DNA of 15,399 nucleotides from JAVWMQ01 sp036637375 (GTDB lineage: Bacteria > Bacillota > Clostridia > Peptostreptococcales > Anaerovoracaceae): NCBI GenBank assembly GCA_036637375.1, contig JAVWMQ010000039.1, positions 1 through 15,399 of the forward strand, given 5' to 3'. Each line of letters starts with the position of its first letter. The first letter of the stretch is position 1. Below the pieces are notes generated by a model. It did no database searches, was not told the DNA's origin, and saw only the letters and a program-made list of their open reading frames with translations. Shown here piece by piece: positions 15,063 through 15,399 of the stretch. Both the position numbers and the translations under genes were made by a program.

Positions 15063-15090
15063 AAACCGTTGAGATTTCAACGGTTTTTTT
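15063..15090 (+). terminator. Intrinsic terminator of tRNA-Ser
   Basis: AAACCGTTGA-GATT-TCAACGGTTT is a perfect 10-bp hairpin and the T-tract continues to 15090. It starts 3 bases after the tRNA CCA end. Confidence 0.92.
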
Positions 15091-15107
15091 AGTTTTACGA
15101 TTATAGT

Positions 15108-15129
15108 GACGTGAATTTGACGTGAATTT
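15108..15129. repeat. Tandem 11-bp direct repeat next to tRNA-Ser
   Basis: GACGTGAATTT occurs twice head to tail. Short direct repeats of this kind close to a tRNA 3' end resemble arm-type binding sites of tyrosine integrases, but no integrase gene is in the window, so this is only suggestive. Confidence 0.5.
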
Positions 15130-15159
15130 TAATTTTCCGACGTAATGCGGATTGTTCAA

Positions 15160-15174
15160 GACTCGAACCCACGG
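15160..15174 (-). repeat. Inverted 15-bp copy of the tRNA-Ser T-arm
   Basis: GACTCGAACCCACGG is the exact reverse complement of tRNA-Ser bases 15030-15044. It is too short to be a tRNA gene and looks like a duplicated, inverted remnant of the tRNA 3' region. Confidence 0.8.
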
Positions 15175-15185
15175 TAAATAAATCT

Positions 15186-15293
15186 GAGTCCCATACCCAT
15201 TTCTCGTGGCTTTAGCCGCAATGTGAAATGGGACAGCGAAGACACGAAGAATGAGTGTCGTAGGAGCGAACAACGTGAGCATTGTCCTCCGCC
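15186..15293 (+). repeat. Split partial copy of the tRNA-Ser 3' end, interrupted by hairpin-rich DNA
   Basis: GAGTCCCAT (15186-15194) and GTCCTCCGCC (15284-15293) are direct copies of adjoining tRNA-Ser segments 15040-15048 and 15049-15058. In the tRNA they touch; here 89 bases lie between. The intervening DNA has a CCCATTTC/GAAATGGG stem (15196-15203 with 15225-15232) enclosing a GGCT/AGCC stem, then a GACAC/GTGTC stem (15241-15259). The right fragment would suit a core attachment-site repeat left by an element integrated at the tRNA gene (inference). Confidence 0.6.
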
Positions 15294-15294
15294 T

Positions 15295-15399
15295 AGCCTT
15301 GCTAATCTTTAGGACTTCTGGAGAAATTGAATTTATATCGAATTCTTCATAGTCAAGCGCAACTTCTAGTGCTTTTAGGATTTTGTATATTATCTTGAA
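15295..15399 (-). pseudogene. Truncated YjcQ-like gene fragment (mobile-element cargo)
   Basis: The minus-strand frame entering from the right edge reads FKIIYKILKALEVALDYEEF, then DINSISPEVLKISKAR. To my memory this is the N-terminal pattern of YjcQ-family proteins, small proteins common on phages and integrative elements of Firmicutes; the start codon would lie just outside the window. YjcQ proteins continue with a conserved RW and a GYI motif, but here the match stops at about 15295, where the tRNA-like GGCGGAGGAC repeat begins. The frame stays open to 15022 only by running antisense through repeats and the tRNA. The gene therefore seems cut by recombination. Family assignment rests on about 35 residues recalled without a search. 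Confidence 0.6.

Noticed and set aside
15022..15282. Open frame of 86 codons on the minus strand ending in AEDMGLEPTGL
   Set aside because: Its C-terminal part is the antisense of tRNA-Ser and the rest crosses the terminator and repeats. Its upstream extension is the truncated YjcQ-like frame, but this section is not a gene.
1..15399. CRISPR array, insertion sequence or toxin-antitoxin/defence locus
   Set aside because: No regularly spaced repeats, transposase motifs or paired small genes were seen; the only mobile-element traces are beside tRNA-Ser.

Overview
The window comes from a low-GC Gram-positive bacterium, most likely a member of the Clostridia (Eubacteriales). The support is strong AGGAGG-type ribosome binding sites, A/T-rich intergenic DNA, a cyclic-di-GMP-I riboswitch, an unfused-tail single-chain PurL and a tRNA with encoded CCA. 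I cannot name the genus from this sequence alone.

Layout, left to right. Bases 1-649 hold the 5' end of a secreted repeat-type protein gene on the minus strand, preceded by a complete control region: a promoter, a cyclic-di-GMP-I riboswitch aptamer, an intrinsic terminator and then the gene. Bases 670-12271 are one tightly packed minus-strand purine operon, transcribed purL-purE-purM-purN-purF-purH-purD. A secreted NlpC/P60 cell-wall hydrolase gene follows 23 bases after purD, and a hairpin terminator closes the unit. Gene spacings range from an 8-base overlap to 32 bases. The operon covers the path from PRPP to CAIR plus the last two steps to IMP. No purC, purB or purK is present here, so those must lie elsewhere. 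Two proteins are odd. PurF has lost the N-terminal cysteine nucleophile and the other glutaminase motifs but keeps the PRPP site and the Fe-S cysteines. PurD carries a short four-cysteine insertion near its C terminus.

Bases 12272-12584 form a divergent regulatory region between purL and a LysE-family exporter gene. It holds a good purL promoter candidate, a perfect TTCG/CGAA inverted repeat resembling PurR PurBox half-sites, a long-range stem in the purL leader and an 11-bp inverted repeat ahead of lysE. The plus strand then carries lysE, its terminator, a clade-3-like haem catalase gene with its terminator, and a tRNA-Ser(GGA) gene with promoter and terminator.

From 15091 to the end the DNA looks like the scar of an integrated element at the tRNA-Ser gene. 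It has an 11-bp tandem repeat, a 15-bp inverted copy of the tRNA T-arm, direct copies of tRNA 3'-end pieces split by 89 bases of hairpin-rich sequence, and a truncated YjcQ-like phage/ICE gene whose homology stops at the second tRNA fragment. The most rewarding points to follow are the glutaminase-degenerate PurF, the c-di-GMP riboswitch gene and this tRNA-associated scar.
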